From JANQRZ01 sp965215165 (GTDB lineage: Bacteria > Bacteroidota > Rhodothermia > Rhodothermales > JANQRZ01): 64,000 bases of DNA. The DNA lies in assembly GCA_965215165.1 (NCBI GenBank), contig CBDCCX010000006.1, positions 3,348,001 through 3,412,000 on the forward strand. The letters run 5' to 3'. Position numbers and translations under genes: made by a program. The notes below the pieces were generated by a model. That model saw nothing but the letters and a program-made list of their open reading frames with translations. It had not been told where the DNA came from and did no database searches. Within the stretch, counting starts at the first letter, position 1. Each line of letters starts with the position of its first letter. Below are positions 1 through 7,939 of the stretch, piece after piece.

Positions 1-53
1 GGCCCTCGGCAGTCGCACCATAGTCCCAGACCTCACCCCGTGGGGGGACGGAG

Positions 54-530
54 TCAAGGCTCTTGGGCCGGCGGCAGCTCGTCGAGCGGGGCGTCCATCG
101 GCGGCGAGTAGACCGAGTCGACCGGGCGTGCCACCGGGGCGGGCGTCGGGGCGGGGGTCGCGTCCGAGATGCGGACGAGCAGGAGCGGGTCGCCGGTGCC
201 GAGCGGGCGGAGCAGGAGCGAGTCGCCGCGCAGGGTCGGCCGCAGCGTCTCGGCGTCGAACTCGGTGCGGATCTGGAGGGTCGAGTCGTCGACGAAGTCG
301 TAGGCCGCGTTGATCGTCGAGGCCGGGCCGAGGGAGCGGGGGCGGCTGATCTGGAGGGTGCCGTCGCCGCCGAAGATGTAGCGCTGGCCGTTGCGGTTGA
401 ACGAGCCGGCGTCGCCCGTGACCTCCCACGTGCCGACGAGCGGGGCGTCGTCTGGGGCGGGCGGGTCCTCGGCCGCGCAGGCGGCGAGCAGGAGGAGGAC
501 GGACGCAGCAGCGAGGGGCAGGCGGTGCAT
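54..530 (-). CDS. putative lipoprotein of unknown function
   Basis: Exported lipoprotein, family not recognised. Residues 1-18 form a lipoprotein signal peptide with a leucine-rich core and lipobox LLAAC, Cys18 being the residue to be lipidated. The mature part (about residues 30-120) is a series of short beta-strand-like stretches beginning LVGTWEVTGD and continuing through GDGTLQI, a pattern seen in small lipocalin-like beta-sheet lipoproteins; that similarity is only suggestive. The last 30 residues are Pro/Ala-rich and probably unstructured. It is transcribed away from the rhomboid gene, and the 83-bp divergent gap between them is the only space for regulation. Confidence 0.8.
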   Translation of the reverse strand: MHRLPLAAASVLLLLAACAAEDPPAPDDAPLVGTWEVTGDAGSFNRNGQRYIFGGDGTLQISRPRSLGPASTINAAYDFVDDSTLQIRTEFDAETLRPTLRGDSLLLRPLGTGDPLLLVRISDATPAPTPAPVARPVDSVYSPPMDAPLDELPPAQEP

Positions 531-613
531 GGCGGGCAGAAGAGAAACGAACGCGGCGAGGTGGTAAGTTACGCCGCCTCCCCCGTCGGCTCCCGCCCCC
601 CACCTGGTTCTCT

Positions 614-1213
614 ATGCCTGTCGATACGCCCGTCACCCTCGTCCTGCTCGCGGTCAACGTCCTGGTGGCGGCCTACACCTTTTTCTCGGACCCGTCGCTG
701 CTGGACCGCTGGGCGTTCCGCCCGGTGCGCTTCCTGCAAGGGGAGTACGGCCGCCTCCTCACGGCGGGGTTCGTGCACGTCGGCCTGGCCCACCTGGCGT
801 TCAACATGATCACGCTCTACTTCTTCGGGCCGCTGATCGAGGGGCTGCTCGGGCCGGTGCGGTTCCTGACGGTGTACTTCGGCTCCGAGATCGCGGCCAA
901 CCTGATGACGCTCGCCAAGCACAAGGACGACCCGGGCTACTCGGCGGCCGGGGCGAGCGGCGCGATCTCCGGCGTGCTGTTCTCCTTCTGCCTCTTCGCG
1001 CCCCTGGAGCTGATCTACCTGTTCTTCGCCATCCCGATGCCGGCGATCCTGTTCGCGGTGCTCTACGTCGCCGCGTCGGTCTACGCCTCGCAGCAGGGCG
1101 GCGGCCGGATCGCGCACGAGGCGCACCTCGGCGGCGCGCTCGGCGGCCTGGTGCTGACGGTGCTGGTCTACCCCGCCGCGCTCTCGATCTTCCTCCGGCA
1201 GCTCGGGCTGTAG
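614..1213 (+). CDS. rhomboid family intramembrane serine protease
   Basis: Polytopic inner-membrane protease of 199 residues that cleaves substrates within or next to their membrane segments. Rhomboid signatures are present in order: the HxxxN pair His60/Asn64 (HLAFN) that builds the oxyanion hole, the catalytic serine motif GASGAISG with Ser115, and the C-terminal AHLGG motif with the partner His171. About six hydrophobic segments can be seen, matching the minimal GlpG-type core without extra domains. The ATG at 614 is the only good start before the first membrane segment. No neighbour indicates its substrate. Confidence 0.9.
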   Translation: MPVDTPVTLVLLAVNVLVAAYTFFSDPSLLDRWAFRPVRFLQGEYGRLLTAGFVHVGLAHLAFNMITLYFFGPLIEGLLGPVRFLTVYFGSEIAANLMTLAKHKDDPGYSAAGASGAISGVLFSFCLFAPLELIYLFFAIPMPAILFAVLYVAASVYASQQGGGRIAHEAHLGGALGGLVLTVLVYPAALSIFLRQLGL

Positions 1214-1301
1214 GATTGGATGATTGAGTGGATAGTTGTTCGTGGCTCTTGGGCAGAACCGTGGGAGTCAACACCCACCCCTAGCCACTCACAACCGACC
1301 A

Positions 1302-1985
1302 CTAACCACTTGCCCCAAGCGCCTCGGTCAGCGCCGACCAGTCGTCGAACACGAAGACCTCCGGGTGCGCGTCCCCGCGAAACCACGCGACCTGCCAGCC
1401 GGCTGCGAGTCCGCCCTCGACGTCCGAGTGCAGCGAGTCGCCGACGTAGAGAATCTCGCCCGCCGCGACGCCCGCCGCCTCGGTCGCGTGCGCGAAGATT
1501 GCCGGGTGCGGCTTCATCACGCCGACCTCCTCGCTGACGACGACCGCCGCCGCCCGCTCGCGGAGCGCGGGGAACCGGTCGAGTTTGGCGTGCTGCACCT
1601 CGGCGAAGCCGTTCGTCAGGAGGCCGACGGGCAGGCGCTCGGCGATGGCGAGGAAGGCGGCCTCGGCTCCGGGCATCCACGTCCAGCGCTCGGCATAGCG
1701 GTCGAGGTAGGCCGCGCCCAGAGCCGCCGGGTCGAGGTCGAGCGCGAGCGCTTGGCAGAGCCGCTCGAAGCGGAGCCGCTGCACGTCCTCCCGCCCGATC
1801 TCGCCCGCCGCGTACTGCCGCCAGAGCGGCGCGTTGTGCGCGTGGTAGGTCGCCTGCACGACGTCGGCCGCGTGACGCTCGAAGCCTGCGAACGCCGCGC
1901 AGCAGTCGGCGAGCGCGGCGCGCTCGGCCGCGCGGTGGTCCAGGAGCGTGTCGTCGAGGTCGAAGTAGACGAAGCGGGGGGACAT
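1302..1985 (-). CDS. HAD-superfamily hydrolase, YjjG-like
   Basis: Cytosolic phosphatase of the haloacid dehalogenase superfamily, 227 residues. Motif I is DLDDTLLDH near the N-terminus with the nucleophile Asp, motif II is LLTNG around residue 105, the conserved lysine lies in VMKPHP, and motif IV is VGDSLHSDV. The helical cap inserted after motif I and the overall length fit the YjjG/2-haloacid dehalogenase subgroup that dephosphorylates nucleotides or small phosphorylated metabolites; the substrate cannot be read from the sequence. The ATG at 1985 is chosen because MSPRFVYFDLDD places motif I at the usual distance; an in-frame upstream ATG would add 12 residues made from repeat DNA. Confidence 0.88.
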   Translation of the reverse strand: MSPRFVYFDLDDTLLDHRAAERAALADCCAAFAGFERHAADVVQATYHAHNAPLWRQYAAGEIGREDVQRLRFERLCQALALDLDPAALGAAYLDRYAERWTWMPGAEAAFLAIAERLPVGLLTNGFAEVQHAKLDRFPALRERAAAVVVSEEVGVMKPHPAIFAHATEAAGVAAGEILYVGDSLHSDVEGGLAAGWQVAWFRGDAHPEVFVFDDWSALTEALGASG

Positions 1986-1990
1986 GAGGG

Positions 1991-2070
1991 TGGTTCGTTG
2001 TGAGTAGATAGTGGTGAGCACTAACTCCTACGTTTCGGCTCGAGAGCAGCTATCCACTATCTACGAACCA
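1991..2070. repeat. intergenic inverted repeat
   Basis: The arms TGGTTCG plus GTAGATAGTGG (1991-1997 and 2004-2014) match CCACTATCTAC plus CGAACCA (2054-2064, 2064-2070) in inverted orientation, with a small bulge. The AT-richer sequence stands out from the surrounding coding DNA. The right arm contains the stop codon of the GNAT-like gene at 2061, so the repeat forms the 3' end of that transcript and the leader of the HAD gene. Confidence 0.7.
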
Positions 2071-3236
2071 AGCCCCATCTCCAGCATCGCGTACTCCTTG
2101 TCGCGCACCGCCCCGAGCTTCTCGAGCGAGTTGACGAGCGGGGTGTTGACGTCGAGCACCCAGCTCAGCTCGCAGGCGTCGTAGCCGGCGGCCAGGCCGT
2201 GGCGGATCGTGGCGTCGATCACGACGGCGTCGAAGCCGCGCCCGCGGTAGCTCGGGTGGACGCCCATAAACGGCATCCGCAGCTCGTAGACCGCGCCGAG
2301 CTTGGCGTAGGCCAGCAGCTTCGGCAGGCCGAGCGGGAAGAGCCGCCCGCTCGGGACGTGCTTCAGCGCCTGGTTCAGGTTCGGGATCGAGGCCGAAAAG
2401 GCCACCGGCTCGACGCGCCCGTCCGGGTGGGCCATCTCGAGGAAGTAGATCAGCTCGGGCTCGACGATCTGCTTGAGGTCCTTGGCGAGGTGGTCGAACT
2501 CGGGCTCGGTCATCGGGACGTGGCCCCAGTTCTCGGACCACGCCAGGTTGTAGAGCTGCATCGCCAGGCGGGCGTCCTCGAGGTAGCGGCTCATGTCGAT
2601 GGTGCGGAGCCGCAGGCCAGGGTTGCGGCGCATCACGATCTCGGCCCCGCGCCGGAGCTTGTCCTTGTTGACGTAGGCCTCGTGGACGTAGTACGCCCAC
2701 ATCGTCATCGCCCGCTCGAAGCCGTAGCGCGCCAGGAAGTCGACGTAGTACGGCGGGTTGTAGGGCATCAGGATCACCGGCTCGCGGTCGAACCCGTCGA
2801 CGAGCAGCCCGGCGGTGTCGTTCATCGAGGGGTTCGTCGGGCCGCGCACGCCGGTCAGGCCGCGCTCTTTCAGCCAGGCGGCCGCCGTGTCCAGGAGCGC
2901 CTCGGCCACGGCGTAGTCCTCGACGCACTCGAAGAAGCCGAAGAAGCCGACCCCGTCGTCGTACTTCTTCAGGTGCATCCCGTTGACGATCGCCGCGACG
3001 CGCCCGACGACCTCGCCGCGCGCGTCTTCGGCCAGGAAGAGGGCGACCTCGCCGTGCTCAAAGAACGGGTTCTTGTCCTCGCTCAGGACCTTCTTCTGGT
3101 CGCCTCGCAGCGGCGCGACCCAGAACGGGTGCCCGGCGTAGTGCCGGTACGGAAAGTCGATGAACCGGCCCTTGTCCTTGCCCGAGGTGACCGGACGGAT
3201 GGTGACGGGCCGGGACAGCAGGACGGTCTCGCTCAT
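2061..3236 (-). CDS. GNAT-fold acyltransferase-like protein, candidate bacterial ceramide synthase
   Basis: A 391-residue soluble protein of the acyl-CoA N-acyltransferase type. The C-terminal third carries the GNAT-like stretch MPFMGVHPSYRGRGFDAVVI (about residues 322-341), where GVHPSYRGRG corresponds to the acyl-CoA pyrophosphate-binding loop. The N-terminal half, with RHYAGHPFWVAP and GPTNPSMNDTAGLLVDG, is typical of long GNAT-like proteins encoded beside sphingolipid genes. It lies directly downstream of serine palmitoyltransferase. In Caulobacter a GNAT-fold protein in the sphingolipid cluster acts as the bacterial ceramide synthase, so acylation of the sphingoid base is a reasonable hypothesis here. 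That role is inference from context; the fold assignment is firmer. Confidence 0.75.
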   Translation of the reverse strand: MSETVLLSRPVTIRPVTSGKDKGRFIDFPYRHYAGHPFWVAPLRGDQKKVLSEDKNPFFEHGEVALFLAEDARGEVVGRVAAIVNGMHLKKYDDGVGFFGFFECVEDYAVAEALLDTAAAWLKERGLTGVRGPTNPSMNDTAGLLVDGFDREPVILMPYNPPYYVDFLARYGFERAMTMWAYYVHEAYVNKDKLRRGAEIVMRRNPGLRLRTIDMSRYLEDARLAMQLYNLAWSENWGHVPMTEPEFDHLAKDLKQIVEPELIYFLEMAHPDGRVEPVAFSASIPNLNQALKHVPSGRLFPLGLPKLLAYAKLGAVYELRMPFMGVHPSYRGRGFDAVVIDATIRHGLAAGYDACELSWVLDVNTPLVNSLEKLGAVRDKEYAMLEMGLGS

Positions 3237-3262
3237 GGCAACGCGGAGGGCAGGGTGAACGA

Positions 3263-3292
3263 CGTAGGGGCGACCGGCCGGTCGCCCCTACG
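3263..3292. repeat. 30-bp perfect palindrome, dispersed repeat copy 1
   Basis: A perfect 30-bp palindrome with arms CGTAGGGGCGACCGG and its exact complement, in the gap between serine palmitoyltransferase and the GNAT-like gene. Related copies lie at 21602-21682 and 24808-24836. It can fold into a 13-bp or longer RNA stem. Confidence 0.85.
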
Positions 3293-3317
3293 GGATGGCG
3301 GTGACGGAGGGTCCTAC

Positions 3318-4649
3318 TCAGTCGTGCTGCCCGTTGACGGCGAGCTGTCCGTTCGGGCCGCCCGCCCCGTTCGCGCCGATGACGCCGTGGCGGAGCCCGA
3401 CGCGCTCGAAAGCGCCGAGGATGAAGTCGAGGTCCTCGGTGGTGTGGGTCGCCATGTAGCTCGTCCGCATCAGCGACTGCCCCTTCGGGACGGCCGGCGG
3501 GATGACCGCGTTGACGAAGACGCCCTCGTCCAGCAGGTCCTTCCAGAACTGGAAGCACGTCATCATGTCGCCGACGACGACGGGGATGATCGGCGTCTGG
3601 CTCGTCCACACGTTGAAGCCGAGGCTGCGGAAGCCGTCGCGCATGTAGGTCGAGATCTCCTCGAGCCGGGCGAGCCGCTCCGGTTCCTCCTCCAGAATGT
3701 CGAGGCAGGCGAGGACGGTCGCCACGTTCGCCGCCGGCATGGAGGCGCTGAAGATGTGGGTGCTCGCGGCGTGGCGGATGAACTCGGTGACGCGGTGGCT
3801 GCCGACGACGAAGCCGCCGAGCGAGGCGAAGCTCTTCGAGAACGTGCCCGTGACCAGGTCCACGTCGGCGCGCAGCCCGAACACGTCGGCCGAGCCGCGG
3901 CCCCCGTCGCCGACGACCCCGATGGCGTGGGCGTCGTCGAGCATCAGCGCGGCGTCGAACTCCTGCGCCAGCGCGACCAGCTCGGGGATCTTGGCGAGCT
4001 TGCCGTTCATCGAGAAGACGCCGTCGGAGACGATCAGCTTGCCGGCCTCCGGGCGCTCGGCGTGGGCCTTCTCCAGGAGCTTGCGGAGGTGGGCCGTGTT
4101 GTCGTGCCGGTAGCGGATCGTCTCGGCGAGGCTGGTCTGGGTGCCGGCGACGATGCAGGCGTGGTTGTCCTTGTCGCTGAAGATCAGGTCGCCCTTGCCG
4201 GCCAGGGCCTGGATGACGCCCTGGTTCGTCATGTAGCCCGTCGAGAACAGGACGCAGTTCTCCTTGCCCATGAACGCCGCGAGGCGGGCCTCGAGCTCCA
4301 GGTGGAGGTCGAGCGTGCCGTTGAGGAAGCGGCTCCCGGTGCAGCCCGTGCCGTACTTGGCGATGGCGTCCTGCGCGGCCGCGACCACGCGCGGGTGGTT
4401 GGTCAGGCCGAGGTAGTTGTTCGACCCGGCCATGATGACCTTGCGCCCACGGACCACGGCCCGCGTCCCCTCGGCGACCTCGATGGGCCTAAAGTACGGG
4501 TAGAGCGACGCCTCCTTGACGAGGGCGTAGTCGCCCTGGGGCTCGAAGAACCGGCGCGTCTTGGCGAAGATGGGCCGCCCGGTGGACGGCGCGGACGCCT
4601 CGGCCGTGGGGGTTTGGCGGGGCCGCTTGGTGAGGTCGGGCAACGTCAT
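3318..4649 (-). CDS. spt: serine palmitoyltransferase (alpha-oxoamine synthase family)
   Basis: PLP-dependent enzyme of 443 residues that condenses L-serine with palmitoyl-CoA to 3-ketosphinganine, the first step of sphingolipid synthesis. The fold-type I core is complete: GSNNYLGLTNHP near residue 75, the substrate/PLP stretch YGTGCTGSRFLNGT, the PLP aspartate motif LDDAHAIGVVG, and the Schiff-base lysine in TGTFSKSFASLGG at about Lys272. The close relatives are KBL and AONS (glycine or alanine substrates); the long N-terminus, PIIPVVVGD and the GNAT-like neighbour favour the serine enzyme. The start is ATG 4649, which lies 37 bp downstream of a promoter-like TAGCTTGG box; upstream in-frame codons read low-complexity sequence. 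Confidence 0.88.
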   Translation of the reverse strand: MTLPDLTKRPRQTPTAEASAPSTGRPIFAKTRRFFEPQGDYALVKEASLYPYFRPIEVAEGTRAVVRGRKVIMAGSNNYLGLTNHPRVVAAAQDAIAKYGTGCTGSRFLNGTLDLHLELEARLAAFMGKENCVLFSTGYMTNQGVIQALAGKGDLIFSDKDNHACIVAGTQTSLAETIRYRHDNTAHLRKLLEKAHAERPEAGKLIVSDGVFSMNGKLAKIPELVALAQEFDAALMLDDAHAIGVVGDGGRGSADVFGLRADVDLVTGTFSKSFASLGGFVVGSHRVTEFIRHAASTHIFSASMPAANVATVLACLDILEEEPERLARLEEISTYMRDGFRSLGFNVWTSQTPIIPVVVGDMMTCFQFWKDLLDEGVFVNAVIPPAVPKGQSLMRTSYMATHTTEDLDFILGAFERVGLRHGVIGANGAGGPNGQLAVNGQHD

Positions 4650-4685
4650 AGGCGCTCTCGCGTGTCGTTCGGCCGCATAATCTGC

Positions 4686-4693
4686 CCAAGCTA
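4686..4693 (-). promoter_or_regulatory. promoter-like -7 box upstream of spt
   Basis: On the minus strand the octamer TAGCTTGG (within CCGTAGCTTGGGC) lies about 37 bp before the spt start codon. The same box recurs upstream of several other genes in this window and resembles the Bacteroidota -7 element TAnnTTTG. No clear -33 TTG is present. Confidence 0.4.
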
Positions 4694-4737
4694 CGGCGCG
4701 GCCGTCAGGGGGCCGGGCAAGATACCATGAAACGGGA

Positions 4738-5826
4738 TCACGCCGCCGCGCCGGCCGGCACGCGGCGCGCCTCGCGGCCCTGGTTTCGCCGCCGCAGCAC
4801 CACTTCGATGGCATCGGCGGCGCGCGCGTTCCCAACGGCCCCGCCGGGCGGCCGGCACCGCGCCGCGCGCAGAAACCGCTCGACCCGCCGCGCCGAGAGC
4901 CGGCCGAAGACGGCCTCGCCCCGGCCGGTCTGCTCGAGGGCGAGGGCGTTGAGGGTCTGCTCGAAGAAGCCTCGGTTCGGCAGCGCCAGGACCGGCTTGC
5001 CGAGGTGCAGCGCCTCGGAGACGAGCGTGAACCCGGCCGTGCAGACCAGGGCGCGGCACGCCGTGAGGTCGCGCACGAACCCGGCCCGCGACGCCGGCCG
5101 GAACGTCAGGTTGGCGAACGCCGCCGCCGGCTGCGGGAGGTTGTAGACCACGAACTCGGCGTCCGCCGCCCCGAGTGCCCGGAGCAGCCGCGCGTTCCCG
5201 GCGGGATGGTTGACGTAGACGAGGACGGGTCCGGTGCTCGACGGCTCGGCGGCGCGCACGTCGGCTCGGAGGATGGGCGGCAACACCTCGGCTTGCCTGC
5301 CTGCCCGATGCCGGAAGTCGGAGAAGGTCGGAACGAGCATCCGGTCGAAGAGCGCGCGCGGCGCGATCGCGTGGACGCCGAGCCGGGTCAGCGCGGCCGA
5401 GGCGCAGTGCCGGGGCGGAACGGGGACGACGGTCTCGGTCAGGACGTGCTGCCGGGCGAGCGCGACGGCCGGGATCCCGAGCCGCCGGGCCGCGCGGGGC
5501 GCGAACGGCTCGAAGTCGGACACTACGACGTCCGGGGCGAGCTCGCGCACGCGCTCCGCGAGGTCCTCGACGAGGGCGGGTAGGCGCAGGGCGAGCGGCG
5601 CGTTGTGCCACGCCGAGGCCCAGAGCCGGACGCGGTTGCCCCGGACGATCTCGCGCGGGGCCGGGACCTCGACGACCGGCTCCGCCTCGCGCAGCCGCGC
5701 CGCCGCCTCGCCCCCGCAGCAGAACACGACCTCGTGCCCCCGCTGTCGCAGGTCGTCGGCCACGGCGAGCGAGCGCGACGTGTGGCCGCGCCCCTGTCCG
5801 TTGAGCGCGTAGAGAATCCGGGCCAC
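4738..5826 (-). CDS. MurG/GT28-like glycosyltransferase
   Basis: Predicted GT-B fold glycosyltransferase of about 362 residues. The N-terminal domain opens ARILYALNGQGRGHTSRSL, with the glycine-rich loop GQGRGH that in this family precedes the acceptor site, and continues DVVVSDFEPFAPRAARRLGIP. The C-terminal domain shows the nucleotide-sugar region CTAGFTLVSEALHLGKPVLA followed by FEQTLNA, the usual MurG/COG1819 pattern. The GTG at 5826 is preferred because it gives a normal N-terminus; an in-frame ATG at 5865 would add Ser/Pro-rich sequence. It stands 88 bp before spt, so glycosylation of a sphingolipid is an attractive but unproved role. Confidence 0.8.
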   Translation of the reverse strand: MARILYALNGQGRGHTSRSLAVADDLRQRGHEVVFCCGGEAAARLREAEPVVEVPAPREIVRGNRVRLWASAWHNAPLALRLPALVEDLAERVRELAPDVVVSDFEPFAPRAARRLGIPAVALARQHVLTETVVPVPPRHCASAALTRLGVHAIAPRALFDRMLVPTFSDFRHRAGRQAEVLPPILRADVRAAEPSSTGPVLVYVNHPAGNARLLRALGAADAEFVVYNLPQPAAAFANLTFRPASRAGFVRDLTACRALVCTAGFTLVSEALHLGKPVLALPNRGFFEQTLNALALEQTGRGEAVFGRLSARRVERFLRAARCRPPGGAVGNARAADAIEVVLRRRNQGREARRVPAGAAA

Positions 5827-5905
5827 GGGCGGAGGGGAAGAGGAGGAAGGAAAACGGGAGGGCATCCTGAGCCGTGGCGCTTCACGCCCGGCGCTCGGGC
5901 CTCGG

Positions 5906-6925
5906 TCACACGCTGCTGCGCCGGAGCAGGACGAGGAAGAAGGGCACCCCGCACAGCGCCGTTAGCACGCCGACCGGCAGCTCCTGATCCGCCAGCAGCG
6001 TCCGCGCGGCGAGATCGGCCCAGATGAGGAAGAGCGCGCCCGCCGCGAACGAGAGCGGCACCACGCGCCGGTGCCCGACGCCCACCACGAAGCGCACCGC
6101 GTGCGGCACGATCAGCCCGACGAACCCGATGATCCCGCTCGCCGCCACCAGCACGCCGGTCACGAGGGCCGCCAGCCCGATGAGCGCGCGCTTCAAGGCC
6201 TCGACCGGAACGCCGAGGCTTTGCGCCGGCTCCTCGCCGGTGAGCAGCGCGTCGAGCGGCCGGGCCAGCGCCCACAGCGCGGCCCCCCCCAGGGCGGACG
6301 CCGCGGCGGGGAGCGCGACCTCGCTCCAGGTCGTCCCGGCGAAGGAGCCCAGCAGCAGGAAGAGGACGGTGCGGATGCGGTTCGGGTCGGGCGAGGCGAA
6401 GGTCACGAAGGCCGTCACCGCCGCCAGAAACGCCGACACCGCGACGCCCGCCAGGAGCAGCCGCGCCGTCGAGACTCGGGTTCCCTGCCGGGCCACGAGG
6501 TAGACCACGAGCATCGCCCCGAGCGCGCCGAGGAACGCCGCGAGGTTGAGGGAGAGCACGCCTGCCACGGCCGGCGGTAGGAAGCCGAGGTAGAACAGCG
6601 CCACGCCCGCGCTCGCCCCGCTCGACACGCCGAGGATGTACGGCTCGGCGAGCGGGTTCCGCACGAGCGCCTGCATCGCTACGCCGATCACCGCCAGGCC
6701 GCCGCCGACGAGCGCCGCCAGGAGCACGCGCGGCAGCCGCAGCCGCCACACGATCACGTCGGCCACCGCGTCCGGTGCGCGCACCGCTCCGGCCGTCAGG
6801 CGGTGTCCCACGGCCCGCGCCACGTCGGCCAGGGCCACGTCGGCGCTGCCCAGGGCGATGGCGACCGCCGCCGAGAGGGCGATCGCTGCGGCGAGGCCAA
6901 GCCCGAGGAGGACGCTTCGGCTCAT
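5906..6925 (-). CDS. FecCD-family ABC transporter permease (BtuC-like)
   Basis: Inner-membrane permease of 339 residues for uptake of cobalamin, siderophores or haem across the cytoplasmic membrane. It has about ten hydrophobic segments and the FecCD signatures RLPRVLLAALVGGGLAVIG, NPLAEPYILGVSSGA and GFVGLIVPHAVRFVVG, the last containing the loop that contacts the ATPase. Its ATG overlaps the stop codon of the binding-protein gene by ATGA, so the two are translationally coupled. The expected ATPase subunit is not next in line; a glycosyltransferase follows after 79 bp, so the ATPase must be encoded elsewhere. Confidence 0.92.
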   Translation of the reverse strand: MSRSVLLGLGLAAAIALSAAVAIALGSADVALADVARAVGHRLTAGAVRAPDAVADVIVWRLRLPRVLLAALVGGGLAVIGVAMQALVRNPLAEPYILGVSSGASAGVALFYLGFLPPAVAGVLSLNLAAFLGALGAMLVVYLVARQGTRVSTARLLLAGVAVSAFLAAVTAFVTFASPDPNRIRTVLFLLLGSFAGTTWSEVALPAAASALGGAALWALARPLDALLTGEEPAQSLGVPVEALKRALIGLAALVTGVLVAASGIIGFVGLIVPHAVRFVVGVGHRRVVPLSFAAGALFLIWADLAARTLLADQELPVGVLTALCGVPFFLVLLRRSSV

Positions 6926-7824
6926 CGCGGCCGGTCAGGAGATCGGGAGAGGGCCTCCCCCTCGGGCCGGAGCACGCGCGCTAGCTCGGCGACCCCGTCG
7001 ACCAAGCGCGGGCCGGGGCGCAGCAGCAGGTCCGGGTCGAGGCTGTAAACCCGCCCGGCGGCGACGGCCGGCACGGCCTCGAACGCCGGGTGGAGCTCGA
7101 GAAACCGGCGCACGTCGTACGCCTCGCCCCAGCCCCCGACGATCACCTCCGGGGCGGCCTCCAGGACGAACTCCTCCGACAGCGTCACCGCCTCGCCGTC
7201 GAAGCGGGCGGTCACGCTCTCCCCGCCGGCAGCGCGGACCAGCTCCTGCGTGTAGGACGCCCCGCCGAACGCGAACAGCGTCTCGTCGCCGATCAGCAAA
7301 AGCGTCCGGGGCCGGGGCCCGCCGTCGGCCCGTTCCTCCAGGGCCTGCATCGCCGCCTCGAACGCCGCCGCCGCCTCGTCCGCCTGCCTCTCGGAGCCGA
7401 CCAGCGTGCCGACGGTGCGGAGCGCACGGGGCACATCGTCGAGCGCGTCGAACGAGAGGAAATAAGTCGGGATGCCGGCCTCGGCGAGGGCGCGGGCGTC
7501 GTCGGGGTTGTTGACCTCGGCCGTGGCGAGCACGAGGTCGGGCCGGAGCGCGACGACGGCCTCCACGTCGAGCGGGTACGTCCCGAAGCGCGGCAGCGCC
7601 TCGACGGCCGGCGGGTAGTCGTCGGCCTGACTCGCCCCGACGAGCACGGATTCACCCCCGGCCGCGAAGAGGAGTTCGGTCAGGTTCGGGGCCAGCGTCA
7701 GGACGCGCTCAGCCGGGGGGCTCAGGTCCACGCCTCGGCCGAGGTCGTCCGTGAGAGCCGCCGGCGGAGCCTCGCGCTCGGTGCACCCGGCGAGCAGCAG
7801 CAGCAAGCAAAAGAGGAAGCGCAT
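6922..7824 (-). CDS. cobalamin/siderophore-type periplasmic binding lipoprotein (BtuF-like)
   Basis: Substrate-binding subunit of 300 residues partnering the downstream permease. The start at ATG 7824 gives a lipoprotein signal MRFLFCLLLLLAGC with Cys14 in the lipobox, so it is membrane-tethered. The class III binding-protein fold is visible: RVLTLAPNLTELLFAAGG, the YPLDVEAVVALRPDLVLAT strand-helix, and GGWGEAYDVRRFLELHPAFEAVPAVAAGRVY near the C-terminus. BtuF and siderophore or haem binders share these features, so the ligand is not settled. A TACCTTCC box lies 25 bp upstream. No cobalamin riboswitch fits in the 115-bp divergent gap. Confidence 0.88.
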   Translation of the reverse strand: MRFLFCLLLLLAGCTEREAPPAALTDDLGRGVDLSPPAERVLTLAPNLTELLFAAGGESVLVGASQADDYPPAVEALPRFGTYPLDVEAVVALRPDLVLATAEVNNPDDARALAEAGIPTYFLSFDALDDVPRALRTVGTLVGSERQADEAAAAFEAAMQALEERADGGPRPRTLLLIGDETLFAFGGASYTQELVRAAGGESVTARFDGEAVTLSEEFVLEAAPEVIVGGWGEAYDVRRFLELHPAFEAVPAVAAGRVYSLDPDLLLRPGPRLVDGVAELARVLRPEGEALSRSPDRPR

Positions 7825-7848
7825 CGGGGAAGAGACAGGCGGGGCCGG

Positions 7849-7856
7849 GGAAGGTA
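7849..7856 (-). promoter_or_regulatory. promoter-like -7 box upstream of the btuF-like gene
   Basis: TACCTTCC on the minus strand, 25 bp before the btuF-like start codon, in the divergent gap shared with the diacylglycerol kinase-like gene. It matches the recurring window motif; there is no clear -33 element. Confidence 0.38.
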
Positions 7857-7910
7857 CCCCACGAGTCCGCGCGACGCCGAAGGCCCCGGCGGCCTTCTGG
7901 TCTCGCTCCG

Positions 7911-7918
7911 TAGCTTGG
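7911..7918 (+). promoter_or_regulatory. promoter-like -7 box upstream of the lipid kinase gene
   Basis: TAGCTTGG, within CCGTAGCTTGGCA, lies 22 bp before the ATG at 7940. The core is identical to the minus-strand box before spt. Confidence 0.4.
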
Positions 7919-7939
7919 CACCGACCCGCCCGCCGCCCG

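Noticed and set aside
4650..4835. N-terminal extension of serine palmitoyltransferase to an upstream ATG at 4835
   Set aside because: The extension is Arg/Ala-rich, runs across a promoter-like box and into the glycosyltransferase gene; the family starts close to ATG 4649.
7825..7939. Cobalamin riboswitch before the btuF-like gene
   Set aside because: The gap is only 115 bp, shared by two divergent genes, and shows no B12-box; a promoter-like box 25 bp before the start explains it better.
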